NCBI GenBank assembly: GCA_033060915.1
Contig: CM065377.1
Location: 34,969,183 to 35,033,182, forward strand
DNA from: Euryodendron excelsum
Lineage: Eukaryota; Streptophyta; Magnoliopsida; Ericales; Pentaphylacaceae
Reading direction: 5' to 3'
DNA: 64,000 nucleotides
Below the pieces are notes generated by a model. It worked only from the letters and a program-made list of their open reading frames with translations. It was not told the DNA's origin and did not search any database. This document shows positions 33,541 through 46,300 of the stretch, in pieces. Each line of letters starts with the position of its first letter. The stretch's first letter is position 1. The position numbers and the translations under genes are program-made.

Positions 33541-34402
33541 TTTCAATCGGACTCCGGTCCAAACTACGACTGACCTGATTCCCCCAAAGGGATACGTAGG
33601 CAACCTTCATAGGTGCGGTCACAATACTTTTCAAACTTTCAATTCCACCCTCATGGGTGCGGTCTCCACCTCTTTCAAATCTCAATTCCAATCTATTTTC
33701 AAAATTCTAATTTCAAAATTTCTATTTTCAAGTTCCTATTTCCAAGTTTCCAAATTTTCCAATTTCAATTCCATCTCGTCAAATCTATTTTCAAAACAAA
33801 TCAATTTCAAATCAATTCCTTTCCAAATCTATTTTTAAATTTTCTCTTATCTTGCACTTGCATCTCATGCATCATATTTTTCAAACATTGTTTTCCTAAA
33901 GTGAATAGGATTGGACATGGGTTAATTAAATACTCTCATAGGTGAATCAAGGGTAGATTGACATGTAGGTACTGAAAGGGCGGGGTAGGGTGATAGCTTT
34001 GTGCGTCTTCCCTACACGTAACCAACCTCTGAACCTAGGATCACTGTTTTCAAAGACCAAAACGGAGTTATTTTTCAAAAAGGGCTAAATGTTTTCCAAA
34101 GGTTGCCAAACAACCTGTTTTCTTTAAAACCCTCTCTTGAGGAGATATTTTCAAAACCTTTTTCCAAAAACCCTAAGTGTAGTCTTCGGATTATGCTTAG
34201 TTTTTAGGTGACCTAACTCACCTTAATCAAGTTAGGTGGCGACTCCGAATCTTTTTCAAAAGCCCTTTATTCAAACCTGTTTTCAATTCAAACCTAGTCG
34301 CACTCATTCTTCTAGGAGGGTGAGTTCTAACGAGAGAGTACAGTATTTTTCCCGCTTGGGTGAGTATTCCTCGGGCGCGAAAAATCTGGGCGCGACAGTC
34401 AC

Positions 34403-34971
34403 CAAACACGTAATACTCGGCCACTTGCCCAACACGAGGCATAGACGAGCAAACACTAATTTTTCTTAAAAATTTCCAAGGTAATTTCCTCACTTTTTTC
34501 AAACGCCTTCAAACAAATTCACAAGTTTTTCAAAAACATATACAAAAATTTTTAAAAATATTCCTAGAATTTTATAGCAACAATTCAACACTCTCGGAAT
34601 TTATTTCTTAATTTTTCCCAATTTTCCATGTTTTCAACCTTTTTCTAATTTTTAAAAAATCAAAAAATACAATTATTCTCAGAAAATTACAAAACTTCAC
34701 ACGGTTGGTCAAAACATTGGTCTAAGGCATCCTACCCAAAAATATCACAAGAAAATGCATTACCCAGGTCCTAAATCGCTAGCTTTTCTAAGTCTACAGG
34801 AAACCCCTTTCGCAAAACATGACAATCTACACAAACTCACTCAAATGATCACCAAAATGCAAAAACAACTCCATAGATGCGTTGAAAACATTCAAGAACC
34901 TCAATTTCCACTATACACATGCTTCAAATGAAATTCTACGCATTGAAATCAACCAAAAACAAGAAAACTCA
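34403..34971 (-). other. Continuation of intron 1 of antisense gene
   Basis: AT-rich sequence between solo LTR 6 and the donor CAAAA|GTGAGT at 34973/34972 on the minus strand. No coding sequence is seen. Confidence 0.45.
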
Positions 34972-34972
34972 C

Positions 34973-35150
34973 TTTTGAAATTTTTTAGTGATTTCTTCTT
35001 CTCCGGCAACTTTTCAGAGATGACATCACTTCTCGATTACTCCCCGGTGTTCCACAAACACTCTCTAACAATGCCCAAGCAAAATCCCCCGAAGAGTTTT
35101 GGAGAGAAATCTCAGAAATGCCACAAAACCACACCAAAACCCTCAAACCT
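34973..35150 (-). other. Putative non-coding first exon of antisense gene
   Basis: Minus-strand GC-richer block with CACCGGGGAG and GTTGCCGGAGAAGAAG, resembling 14100-14239 on the other copy, ending at a donor GTGAGT. Confidence 0.5.
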
Positions 35151-35158
35151 GTAGCTGC

Positions 35159-35235
35159 TTTAAAAAGCCCTGTAAGTCGTGCGCCACTTATAGTGATGCA
35201 CAAGCAAACCAAAACCTGGCACCACTAAGAGTGGC
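35159..35235 (-). promoter_or_regulatory. Putative promoter of the antisense gene (copy on - strand)
   Basis: On the minus strand, GTGGCGC-type boxes (TGCGCCACTTATAGTG at 35180-35195 and GGCACCACTAAGAGTGGCG at 35218-35236) are followed by a TATA-like TTTTTAAA (35159-35166) and then the exon above. Same arrangement as 13971-14042. Confidence 0.45.
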
Positions 35236-35420
35236 GTATAGCCTAGGCCGGGCCCGCCTCAGCCTTTTGCCCACCAAAACCAGTTTTGAATGGCCTCTTA
35301 ACCATATTTTCAAGCTTTAACCTCCATTTTTTAAAATTTCAAACCTTCGGTCCCTCCGACTGCCCCGCAACCATCATTGGGTACTTACTTTATTGTTTTC
35401 TACTTTCAACAGGTAAAGAT

Positions 35421-35437
35421 AGAAAAAGAGGGGCAGC
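35421..35437 (+). other. Polypurine tract
   Basis: AGAAAAAGAGGGGCAGC directly before TGTTAGCACTCC, fixing the element as plus-oriented here. Confidence 0.85.
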
Positions 35438-37274
35438 TGTTAGCACTCCATTTTGGCCACTCGGCGATCTCCAGCCCGACTAGAAGCACCTCCAAACCAA
35501 CACAAGCATATTCAAGCCCAAATTGACTTTCCAGAATTAGTCTAATCAAACAACCGCTTCGCGGACTGGGCCCATTAGAGGCAAAATTACTAAAATGCCC
35601 CTAGTGTAATTACCAAAATTACACAATCACCGAGAAAGTTTATTTCCCTAGGAAACCGCACCGGCTCTGAGTATCAAACTAGCAACACCCTAGCCAACTC
35701 AAGTCAACCCCAGTCAACTCTAGTAAATCCAGTCAGCCCCAATCAACTTTGGTCAACTCATTTAACCCCGGTCAATCTTGGTCAACCCTAGAACTCCCGG
35801 GATGAGGTGACCACAGTCCAGTCACTCCCTTCAACCATACCGACTCTGGAAATCAAACTGGCAACCTCCAGGACACTCTCTAGAGTGTCCCCTTCCATTT
35901 CTGGCTGGGTCCCGCCATCTGACACTTTCTTTTTCAATTCAGAGCCTCCCTACTCCACTCCGAGTGGAGTATGACCAATTTTTAGCCTTGAGCCACTTCT
36001 GGAAGTGCAATCTAGTTGTCAAAGGCGGTTACAAATTAACCAACCTTCTAATCAGCCCCCATCAATGAACCTGTGCCACTTTTAGTGGCCATGCGTCACT
36101 AATAGTGGCGCATAACCCCTAGAATTAGTTACAAATCGACCAGCCCCATATCTAGCCTTCTTTCAAGCCCTCATTAAATCCCCCCTGCGCCACTCTTAGT
36201 GGTGCACAACTAAGATCAAGGCATGCGCCACTAAGAGTAGCGCACAACCCCTTCCTTTTGCACTATAAATACATACCTCCCCCCTCACTGTTTTAGGTAG
36301 AAAAAATTATCCAAAAACTCTCCCCCTCTATTCCATACAGCTTTTGAGCCCTCTCTCTCTCCCTCTCTCTCTCTCTCAAAGTCCCACCGGTCGAGTCCGC
36401 ATCTGAATTTTTGAAGTCCTAGCTTTTGAGCTCCACCAAAGGTTCACCCCGCTACCGGGAAGCTCCCGAAGTCTTCCCAAGTCCAAGGCCCCAACATCCA
36501 TCAAAGAAAGAAGAAACCAGACAAGGTAAATCCCCCATTGACTTTTAGTATTCCCCACTCTCTCTTCTCGCTCCGAACCCACTTGGGTTCTTCTCTTTTT
36601 TAATTCCGTATCTCTAAACACCCATTTCTTGCATGCTTGGAACAAGAGGATGTTAAGTCCATGTCGAGAGCGAACAAGAGCAAATTACTAATCGGAACCC
36701 TCTTCTTGGCCCTCACTTGCTTCACGGCATGGCCTTAGGGCCCTCTTGCAATGTAATGATACCTAATCTTGTATGTTTCATGCCGTTATTATCGTTGTCA
36801 TGCATTTGCATTCTTGCCATCCCTTTATCCGCTAAAATCATTTTCAAAGTTGTTTTCTCATAATCACCATTCTAGGTTAGTCCTAATCCTCTCATGGTTG
36901 GGGTTTTCCTAGAAAAGTGTAACATTTTAAACAGCTCCTGTTAGCCTACATTTGTTTCTTTTCAAAAACATGGTCTCGGAATGATCCTAGTCTTTTCATG
37001 ATTAAGGTTGTTTCATGAAATGTGTGACATTCAAGAGGACCCGAATGGTCACATTTTTTGCTTCGTGCTTTTATTGTTTTTCAAAGCCATAATTCTAAAG
37101 TGATTCTAGCCTTTCAATGGCTAGAATGGCTTTAGGCAAAGTGCGATATTTATTTGGATGTCTAAAATCCAAGTTAGGATTTCAGGCCCTAAAACTTATT
37201 TTCAAAAGACTCGGTTTTCAAACCATTTTAAAAACTCGCATTTGTTAAACCCTAGAAGTCCAATCCTAGGAAAA
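35438..37274 (+). mobile_element. LTR 7a, subfamily C, 3'-truncated first copy
   Basis: Begins TGTTAGCACTCC after the polypurine tract. U3 has GTCAACCCCAGTCAACTC-type short repeats (about 35695-35790) and GCGCCACT..AGTGGCGC boxes at about 36070-36240. TATA is at 36264-36271 and a splice donor ACAAG|GTAAAT at 36525/36526. At about 37275 the sequence stops following the LTR and joins the start of a second C-type LTR (TTTTGGCCACTTGGCGATC). The shared bases ATTTTG at the join point to illegitimate recombination. Confidence 0.8.
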
Positions 37275-37821
37275 TTTTGGCCACTTGGCGATCTTCGGTC
37301 CGATCGTAAGCACTTACAAGCCAATACAAGCATATTTACGCCCAAACTGGCTTTCTAAATCCAGTCCAATCAAACAACCACTTCGCGGGCCCAACGGAGA
37401 TAAAATGACTGAAATGCCTCTATTGCATTAGCCAGTCCAATCCAGACCGGCACATCTTCCATAAGGCGATAAGTCCATTTAAATCCAAACTCAAATCATT
37501 TGTCTCGTCATTTAAGAAAGTTGATCCCTCATTGACGATAAGACCATCCAATCCAGCACGGCACGATCACCGAGAAACTTTATTCCTCAGATTGGTAAAG
37601 CCCCTTTCACACTCGTCTCTAGAAAGTACTTAAGTCCCCGAGATGGAAGAGCGGTTCACTTCTGGCGCCTACTAACTCACTAATGTAGAATGTCCGCTAA
37701 TCCGGTACGTTCTTTGAGAAAGCACAAACCCCTCAAGAATGGAAGACCGTCCCAATCCAGCACGATCTTTGAGAAAGCACAAACCCTTAAAGAACGGAGG
37801 ATCGTCCCAGCCTAGCATGAC
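37275..37821 (+). mobile_element. LTR 7b, subfamily C, left part
   Basis: Lacks only the first dozen or so bases of the LTR. Interrupted after ATGAC (37817-37821) by solo LTR 8. Confidence 0.75.
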
Positions 37822-40799
37822 TGTCGTGCCCAGATTTTTCGCACTCGAGGAATACACACACAAGCGGGAAAAATACTGTACTCTCTCGTTAGAACTCACC
37901 CTCCTAGAAAAATGAGTGCGACTAGGTTTGAATTAAAAAATGGGTTTGAAAGGGCTTTTGAAAAAGATTCAGAGTCGCCACCTAACTTGATTAAGGTGAG
38001 TTAGGTCACCTAGAAACTAAGAATAATCCGAAGACTACACTTAGGGTTTTTAGAAAAGGTTTTGAAAATACCACCTCAAGAGAGGGTTTTTAAGAAAACA
38101 GGTTGTTTGGCAACCTTTGGAAAAACATTTAGCCCTTTTTGAAAAATAACTCCTTTTGGTCTTTGAAATCAATGATCCTAGGTTCGGAGGTTGGTTACGT
38201 GTGTACGGAAGATGCACTAAACCATCACCCTACCCCGCCCTTTCAGTACCTACATGTCAATCTACCCTAGATTCACCTATGAGAGTATTCAGCTAACTAT
38301 TATTCAATCCTATTCACTTTGAAAAAGATGTTTAAAAAGATATGATGCATGATATGCAAGTGCAAGATAAAAGAGTTTGAAAATAGATTTGGAAAAAGAT
38401 TTGAAAAGAAATTGATTTGATTTAAAAAGAGATTTGAAAAGATAGATTTGAAATTGGAATTGAAAAGAGATTTGAAAAGAGTTATGGAATTGGAAACTTG
38501 AAAAATGTTGTGGGATTGCAGATTTGAAAAATGTTGTAGAAGTAGAAATTTGAAACGTGTTGTGGAATTTGAGATTTGAAAGATGTGGAGAAATTTGAAA
38601 TTTGAAAGAAGTTGTGACCGCACCCATGAGGGTTGCTTACGTATCCTTTTGGAGGAATCAGGTCAGTCGTAGTTCAGACAAGAGTCCGATTGAGAATAGA
38701 AGTGATGATTGGAAGAAAGAGATTGAATTCGAAATTGGATTGGAAAATTGAGAGATTGAACTTTGATTGGAAGATTTGATTTTGAAAGACTTGGTTTTAG
38801 GAAACCTAGACTTAGGAAAGAGAGAATTTAGAAAAGACTTGAGATTAAGAAAGAGTGGACTTGAATGTTGGATGTTGAAGATTGGAAAAAGATTGGATTG
38901 AATTTAGGAAAGATTCGAATTAGGAAAGATCCGATTTAGGAAAGTTTCGAATTAGGAAAGTTTTGAATTAGGAAAGTTTTCAATTAGGGAAGTTTTCAAA
39001 TTAGGAAAATTTTGGAATTAGGAAAGTGTTGGATTAAGAAAGTTTTGAAACAGGAAATATTTCATTTTAAGAAGGTTTTGAAATTTGGAAAGTTTTGAAT
39101 TTGGAATGTTTTGAAATAGGAAAGTTTTGAAAATAAGAAAGTTTTGAGTTTAGAAAGTTTTGAAATTAGGAAAGATTTGAAGTTTTAGGAAAGTTTAGAG
39201 TTTTAGAAAAATCTAGGAAGTTTAAAAAGATTTAACTTAAGAAAGTTTTGAAATTTAGAGAGTTTAAGATTTAGAAAGTTTTAGAGTTTTAGAAAATCTT
39301 GAGATTAGGAAAGGTTTAAGTTTAGGAAAGGTTTGAAAACTTAGCTTTGGAAAGGGATAGAGTTAGGAAAGGGTTGAATTGGAAAAGATGTGAAAGTTGA
39401 GTTTAAGGAAAGATTTGAAAGTTTTAGAAAACTTATGGCTTAGGAAGGTAGGAAATTAGGAGAGAGTTGAATTAAGAAAGATTTAGATTTTGAGTTTTAA
39501 AATTTAGGAAAGATTTTTATGTTCAAGTTTTGGAAACTTAAGATTTAATAAAGTAGAAAATTAGGAAGGAGTTGAATTAAGAAAGATTTGGATTAGGAAG
39601 GGGTTGGATTTTGTTTCCAAAAATGGAGGATTGGATCTAATTTCCTAAACGGGAGATTGGATGTGGTTATCTAAAGGGAAGATTAGATTTGACAAGGATT
39701 TGGAAAGGGAGGTTTTAGAAACCCTAAATTTGGAAGACTATAGTTTTGACGTAAAAAATAGGTTTTTTGGAAATAGGTATAGTTTTGATGTAGGAAACAA
39801 GAGGTTTTGGAAACCTAGGTTTTAAGGCAAGTTTGAAAACCATGTTTTTGGAAAGAAAATTAGGGTTTCCTAATTGTTAGCTCTAGGGCTTGACTTGGGC
39901 TCTAAGGAAAGAGTTTTTGGAAAGTGTGTTTTTTGGAAACAAGTTTTTGGGAGGAAATCCTAGAAAGGAGTTTCTAGAGGGAAGATTTTGGAAAGAGAGT
40001 TTTTTAGCAAGATTTTTGGAGAGAGTTTTTTTTTCTAGGAAAGAAACCTAGGGAATGTTTTTGGAAAGTGGACTTTGAAGAGAGTGTTTCGGAAAGGAGT
40101 TGAAAAGGGAGTTTTGAAAAATATATTTTGGGAGGGAGTTTTTGAAAACAATTTTGGAAAGGAGAGTTTTAGGAAAGTATGTTAAAAAAAGAGATTTTAG
40201 GAAAAGATTTTTGAAAAGAGAGTTTTTTGGAAAGTATAAAAACATCTCACTTTCCTAAAGCGATTCTAACCATAAGAAGGCTAAAAACCACTTTAAGAAA
40301 GAGGTTTTGAAAACAACAAGATTTGAAAATATGGACCATATTGGTCACTTTGAATGTAACACTTTTCTAAAGCAATCCTAGCCATGGAAAGGCTAGAATC
40401 ACCCTAGGATTGTGATTTTGAAAACATGTTTTGAAAAAGAGATTTTGATGCAATTTTGAAAACAAGTTTGAAAACGATTTTGAAAACGAGTTTGAAAATG
40501 AATTTTGGAAGATGCAAGATCATGATATGCATAATGCAATTTTGGGGTCGTGAACATACAATGCTAAGGCTTCACCACATAATCAAGGGGGCCGGACCCA
40601 TGTGGTCTCCGGTTGGCCTAAAGGAAAGCCCCCGACACGGTGACTCTCTAATAGTCTAATCCTACACATGGACCGAGAGTCCCCTTGTTTCAAGCATGCA
40701 AAGAAAAGGGGGGAAAGAGATGGGGGACTAAAATAGAAAAAACCCAAGTGGGTTAGGAGAGAGAAGAGAGAGGGGGAAGTGCAAAAACGTAAAATGAAA

Positions 40800-40809
40800 G
40801 CCTACCTTG
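40800..40809 (-). other. Putative 5' splice site in LTR 8 leader
   Basis: Minus strand CAAG|GTAGGC, about 320 bases after the TATA box. Confidence 0.5.
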
Positions 40810-41122
40810 TGTCTTGTTTATTTTGCGCGCCTTGCTTGTCTTCGGTCTTCATCTTGATCTTCGTCTTCAATCTTCAAGAGTTGTCTTCAATCTTCAAATT
40901 TCAGATTGTAGCTCTTCAAGTCTTCAAATGAGGGTTGAAGGCTAATGTATAAGTGTATAGAGGTGTGTATGAGTGTATAGGAGGCTAGAGTTTAGTGTAT
41001 GGTGGCTAGAGTTTGGAGAACCTAAAGAAGCTAGGGTTTTTTAAGTGTTCGAGCTCTGTATATCAAATTATAGGATTTTTAAACTAAGTTTGCAGACCTC
41101 TTTCACACTGGAGGAGGCTCTG

Positions 41123-41130
41123 TATTTATA
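41123..41130 (-). promoter_or_regulatory. LTR 8 TATA box
   Basis: TATAAATA on the minus strand. Confidence 0.75.
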
Positions 41131-42429
41131 AACATGGAATAGACCTAGCGCCTGTTGTAGTGGCGCCAGGCCAAAATTCCTTCTAGTACCACTAGGAGTG
41201 GCGCCAGGCCAAATATTGGCTTGGCGCCACTGCTAATGATGCCAGCCAATTAGGAAACTATTAAGGTCGGCAAGTAACGTATCTTTGACTAGATTTGGGC
41301 GCTTGTACTAGTGACTACCATGCAATTTTTAGCCTGGCTTCACTATGAGTGACTCCGAAAAGTCCGGGAATGGTTTAAGGGACCGGGAATGGCCCGGAAG
41401 GCCAGAAAAAGGCAGGAACACTTGGAACAGTGTCCCAGAGGTATTTGACTTGAAAAATGAAGATAGGACGTGTTGGAAGGGTTGACCGGGCCTTTAGGGG
41501 CAAAACAGTCAATCGGATCGGGAAGCTGCCGGGATGAACTCGGACTGTCCCGAAAGAAGACTCGAGATTTGGAAACATTATTCAGCATGTTCCCAAAGGT
41601 TGCCGGTTTGATATCTAGAGCCGGTGTGGTCAAAAAAGGCAAGCGGCCCTCCAGGGGCAAAACGGTCATTTTGCAATGGGTTTGCCGGAACTGACTCGGA
41701 ATGATCCGAAAAGGTAAAGGAAGGTTAAAAATATTGTAAAACACATTCTCGGGAGGTTACCGGTTTGATACCCAGAGCCCGTGTGGTCGGAAAAGGAGAC
41801 CGGCCCACTAGGGACAAAACGGTCATTTTGTACCGGGTTGGCTAGAACTGACTCGGAATGATCCGGAAAGGTAGAGCAAGGTTGAAAATACTATAAGAAG
41901 TATTCTTGGGAGGTTACCGGTTTGATACCCAGAGCCGGTGTGGTCCCCGGGGCGTTCGGATGCCTAGGGGCAAAATGGTCATCTTAACTGGAAAGTCTCA
42001 GAAAAGGTCCAAGGGGCAGTTTGGTCATTTTTCACCGAAGTGGGCTAGCAGGCACCGGTGTTGACCTGGGTTTTGAGTGTTTCCGCCACTCTGATGGTGG
42101 TCGTCGTGACATAGGGGTTTGTTGGCAATTCCTTATATCGACCTGTTTGCGAGTATTTCAGCTACTCTAACGGTTTGATGTTTGCGAGTATTTTCGCTAC
42201 TCTGACAGTTCACGATCATTCCCGAGACTGCCTGATCTCAAGAAGCTGCTAAAGGGGACTTAGCGCCTGAGAAGTCAATTTTCTTGGAAGGCGTGCCTAA
42301 ACAGACATTTCTGCATTAGCGGGCTAGCAGGCGCCAAAGGTGGACCGTTCTACCATCTAGGGGACTTGGGGTCTCATCCCGGTCAACAGGTTTAAAGGGA
42401 CATACATTTCGAAGAGATTTTTTTTGAAA

Positions 42430-43165
42430 AACGTGCCAAACCATCTCGAGAAATAAACTGTCTCGAGAGAGGGATTGAAATTAGAAAGGGGTCTTATCGT
42501 CTTCGGAAAGACGTGCCTGATTTGGATCCGTCTTGAGGGATAAACTGTCTCGAGAGAGGGATTGGAAAGGAGTCTTATCGTCTTCGGAAAGACATGCCTG
42601 ATTTGGAACCGTCTCGAGGAATAAACTGTCTTGAGAGAGGGATTGGAAAGGGGACTTACAGTCTTCGGAAAGACATGCCTGATTTGAAACGGTCTCGAGG
42701 AATAAACTGTCTCGAGAGAGGGATTGAAAAGGGGTCTTATTGTCTTCGGAAAGACGTGCCTGATTTGGAACCGTCTCGAGAACTAAACTGTCTCGAGAGA
42801 GGGATTGGAAAGGGGTCTTATCGTCTTCAGAAAGACGTGCCTGATTTGGAATTGTCTCGAGGAATAAACTGTCTCAAGAGAGGGATTGGAATTGGAAAGA
42901 GGTCTTATCGTCTTCGGAAAGACATACTTGATTTGGAACTGTCTCGAGGAATAAACTGTCTCGAGAGAAGGATTGGAATTGGAAAAGGGTCTTATCATCT
43001 TCGGAAAGATGCGCCTGATTTGGAACCGTCTCGAGGAATAAACTGTCTCGAGAGAGGGATTGGAAAGGGGACTTATCGTCTTCGGAAAGACGTGCCTGAT
43101 TTGGAATCGTCTCAAGGAATAAACTGTCTCGAGAGAGGGATTGGAATTGGAAAGGACAATGCCCC
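42430..43165 (-). repeat. CTCGAG cassette array, nine units of 81-95 bp
   Basis: Plus-strand units read GTCTCGAGGAATAAACTGTC, TCGAGAGAGGGATTGG, AAAGGGGTCTTATCGTCTTC and GGAAAGACGTGCCTGATTTG. Unit starts are near 42434, 42529, 42610, 42691, 42772, 42853, 42941, 43028 and 43109; the central ones are exactly 81 bases apart and later ones gain GGAATT. LTRs 5 and 6 have only two to three units, LTR 1 degenerate ones. Confidence 0.92.
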
Positions 43166-43344
43166 TAAGGACATTTTGGTCATTTTGCCTCTATTTGGGC
43201 CTGGCAGGCCCGCGAAGCGATGGACAGACGGGATTTGGACTTAAAGAGTTGGTTTCAATTAGAATACGTCCATATTTGACTTGAGCACAAGTCTAGACGG
43301 AGCGTAGACTGCCGAGCTGTCAAAAATGGGGTGCTTACAATGAC

Positions 43345-46300
43345 CTTCGAGAAAGTTTATCCCTCAAGGCGGTAAGACCCTTTCAAGCCTATCCACTGAG
43401 AAAGTACCAATTCCTAGGACAGAATTCCAAACCAGATCTAGACCGGTCAACACCGATGCTTGCTAGCCCGTCTTGGTGAAAAATGATCATTTTGCCCCCA
43501 GCAAGCCCAGTATGTTCTTCGAGAAAGTACCAAGTCCTCGGAATGGTAAGGACACCCTCCAGAGCCATCCCTAGACGGTTCGGCATATCCAATGTCATCT
43601 AGTCAACCCCAGTCCTTTCTCGGAGGTTCCTCGATCAAAATGATTGTTTTGCCCCTAGGCATCCAAATGCCCTAGAAAACCATGCTGGCTCTAGGTATCA
43701 AACCAGCAACAACCCAGTTAATCAACTCTAGTCAACCCCAATCAACTCTGGTCTACCTAGTCAACCCCAATCAACTTTGGTCAACCCAATCAACCCCAGT
43801 CAATCTTAGTCAACCCTAGAACTCCCAAGATGAGATGACTGCAATCCAGTCACTCTCTTCAACCATACCGGCTTTGGGAATCAAATCGGTAACCTCTGGG
43901 ACACTGTTAAAAATGTCCCCTTCCATTTCTGGCTGGGTCCCGCTGTCCGGCACTTTCCTTTTCAAACTAGAGCCTCCCTGCTCCACTTCAAGTGAAGCAT
44001 GGCCAACTTTTGGCCTTGAGCAACTTTTAGAGGAGCACGCCAACTGTCAAAGGCGGTTACAAATTAGTCAACCATCTGATCAACCCCCATTTTTAGCCCC
44101 CATAATGAGCCTGCGCCACTATTATTTGTGCAAGCTTTAATTTTAGCCGTGTTCCACTAATAGTGGTGCAAACTCCTCAGAATCAGTTACGAATTGACCA
44201 ACCTCATATACAGCCTTTTTTCAAGCCTTCATTAATGCCCCCTACACCATCGTAGTGGCGCACAACTAATTTTAAGCTATGCGCCGCTAAGAGTGGCACA
44301 CAAAGCTCCTACTTTTGCACTATAAATACAAACCTCCCCCATCATTGTTTTGGGTCAAAAAATTTATCCAGAAACTCTTTCCCTTTATTCCAGAGAACTC
44401 CTAGAGGCCTCTCTCTCTCTCTTGAAGTCCCGTCGGCCGAGTCTGAGTTTGAACTCCTAAAGCCCTAGATTTCAAGCTCCACCGAAGGTTCGCCCCACTG
44501 CCCAGAAGCTCCCGAAGTCCTCCCAAGTCCGAGGCCCTAGCCTTCATTAAAGAAAGAAGAATCGAGACAAGGTAATCCCCCATTTACTTTTCATATTCTC
44601 CCACTCTCTCTTCTCCCTCTAAACCCACTTGGGTTCTTCTCTTTTTTAATCCCCTATCTCTAAACCCCCCTTTCTTGCATGCTTGGAACAAGAGGATGTT
44701 AAGTCCATGTTGAGAGTGAACAAGACGAGATTACCAATCGAGACTCTCTTTTTGGCCCTCACTTGCTTCACGGCATGGCCTCAAGGCCCTCTTGCAATGT
44801 GATGACACCTAGCCTTATATGTTTCATGCCGTTATTATCATCATCATATATTTGCATTCATGCCATTTCTCTACCCCTTAAAACCATTTTCAAAGTAGCT
44901 TTCTCAAAACCACAATTCTACGTGGATCCTAACCCTTTTATAGTTAGGGTTCTCCTAGAAAAGTGTGACATTTTTAAATGGCTCCCATTAGCCTATATTT
45001 TTTTTCTTTTCAAAAATATGGTCTCGGAATGATTCTAGTCTTTTCATGATTTGGGTTATTTCGAGAAATGTGTGACATTCAAAACGACCCGAAAAGGTCT
45101 ACATTTTTGGCCTTATGCCTTTATTATTTTTCAAAGCCACAAGCCTAAGGTGATTCAAGACTTTCAATGGCTAGAATAGCTTCAGGCAAAGTGCGATATT
45201 CATTTGGATATCTAAAATCCAAGTTAGGGTTTCGGACCCTAAAACATGTTTTCAAAAGATTCGATTTTCGAACCATTTATAAAACTCGCATTTGTTAAAC
45301 CCTAGAAATCTAATCGTAGGAAAATTCTATTTTTGCCGCCTCGAAAACTTTCATTTTTCAAGTCAAAATCATACCTTTTTCAAACCCTCAAAATCCTCGA
45401 TTTCCAAATCAATCGAAATTTCCCTTTTCCAAACTTTCCTTTTTAGAATCAATCAAATCAAAACCTTCTATTCAAATCCCTCAAATCACTCCTTCAAACC
45501 TTCCAAATTTAAAACCCAAATCAACTCCTATTTTAGAAACAATCAAAACTTGCCTTTTTCAAACTCAAATCAAATCTTTTCAAATCAATCAATATTTTCA
45601 TATCAAATCCAATCTTCTTGAAAATGAAACATTTCAAAAATCAAATCAAATCTTCTTGAAAAGAAAACATTTTCAAAATCCAATATTCCTAGAAAAGAAA
45701 CATTTCAAAAATCAAATCAAATCTTCTTGAAGGAAACATTTCAAAAATCAAATCAAATCTTCCTAAAAAGGAAACATTTTCAAATTCAAACTTTCATAAA
45801 AATGGAAATTTTCTACAAATAGAAACCCATTTCAAAATTCCAACACTTTCGGACTCTTGTCCAAACTACGGCTGACCTGATCCTCTTTAAGGAGATACGT
45901 AGGAAACCCTTCATGGGGTGCGATCACAACCCTTTTCAAATTCCAATTCCATAACCATTTTTCAAACTCAATTCCCTCTTTCAAACTCTTCTTCAAATTT
46001 TCTTTTCAAAGTTTTCTAAGTGGATAACATGAAACATAGGTAACCGATGAGTAATAATTAGGTGAATAAAAGGTGAATGGACATATAGGTACCGTAAGGG
46101 CGGGGTAGGGTGATAGTCTTAGGACATCTTCCCTACACGTTACCAACCCCCGGACTTAAGAATTTCTGTTTCAAAGACCAAAACCGGAGTCAATTTTTAA
46201 AAGGGTTTTCCAATATTTTTAGGGTTATCAAACAACCCTACCTTTTAAAACCCTCTTATGAGGACGTTTTTCAAAAATACTTTCCAAAAGCTAAGTTTAA

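Larger units (their letters stand above)
29133..34397 (+). mobile_element. Solo LTR 6, subfamily A, TSD GTCAC
   Basis: Starts TGTAAGCACCCC and ends GGGCGCGACA. GTCAC is on both sides (29128-29132 and 34398-34402). No primer-binding site or polypurine tract adjoins it. The order inside is: CTCGAG cassettes and 29-bp repeats (29340-29950), four 157-bp units (30070-30700), GGCGCC palindromes (30920-31022), TATA 31034, leader with donor at 31358/31359, G-poor stretch 31640-33540, terminal block to 34397. At 5265 bp this is the best preserved reference copy in the window. It lies in intron 1 of the minus-strand mobile-domain gene. Confidence 0.95.
37822..43339 (-). mobile_element. Solo LTR 8, subfamily A, TSD ATGAC
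   Basis: Left end TGTCGTGCCC, right end GGGGTGCTTACA, ATGAC outside both (37817-37821 and 43340-43344). At 5518 bp it is the longest copy because U3 holds nine CTCGAG cassettes. From right to left: cassette array 43165-42430, 29-bp type units (about 42075-42220), 157-bp units (41960-41340), GGCGCC boxes (about 41150-41250), TATA 41123-41130, donor at 40806/40805, C-poor stretch 38690-40520, terminal block. It is nested in LTR 7b. Confidence 0.94.

Noticed and set aside
42594..43244. 216-codon open frame with repeated RGINCLERGIG peptides
   Set aside because: The repeats are the 81-bp DNA cassette read in frame (81 is divisible by three). Other frames and the opposite strand are open over the same stretch, and it lies in U3 of a solo LTR.
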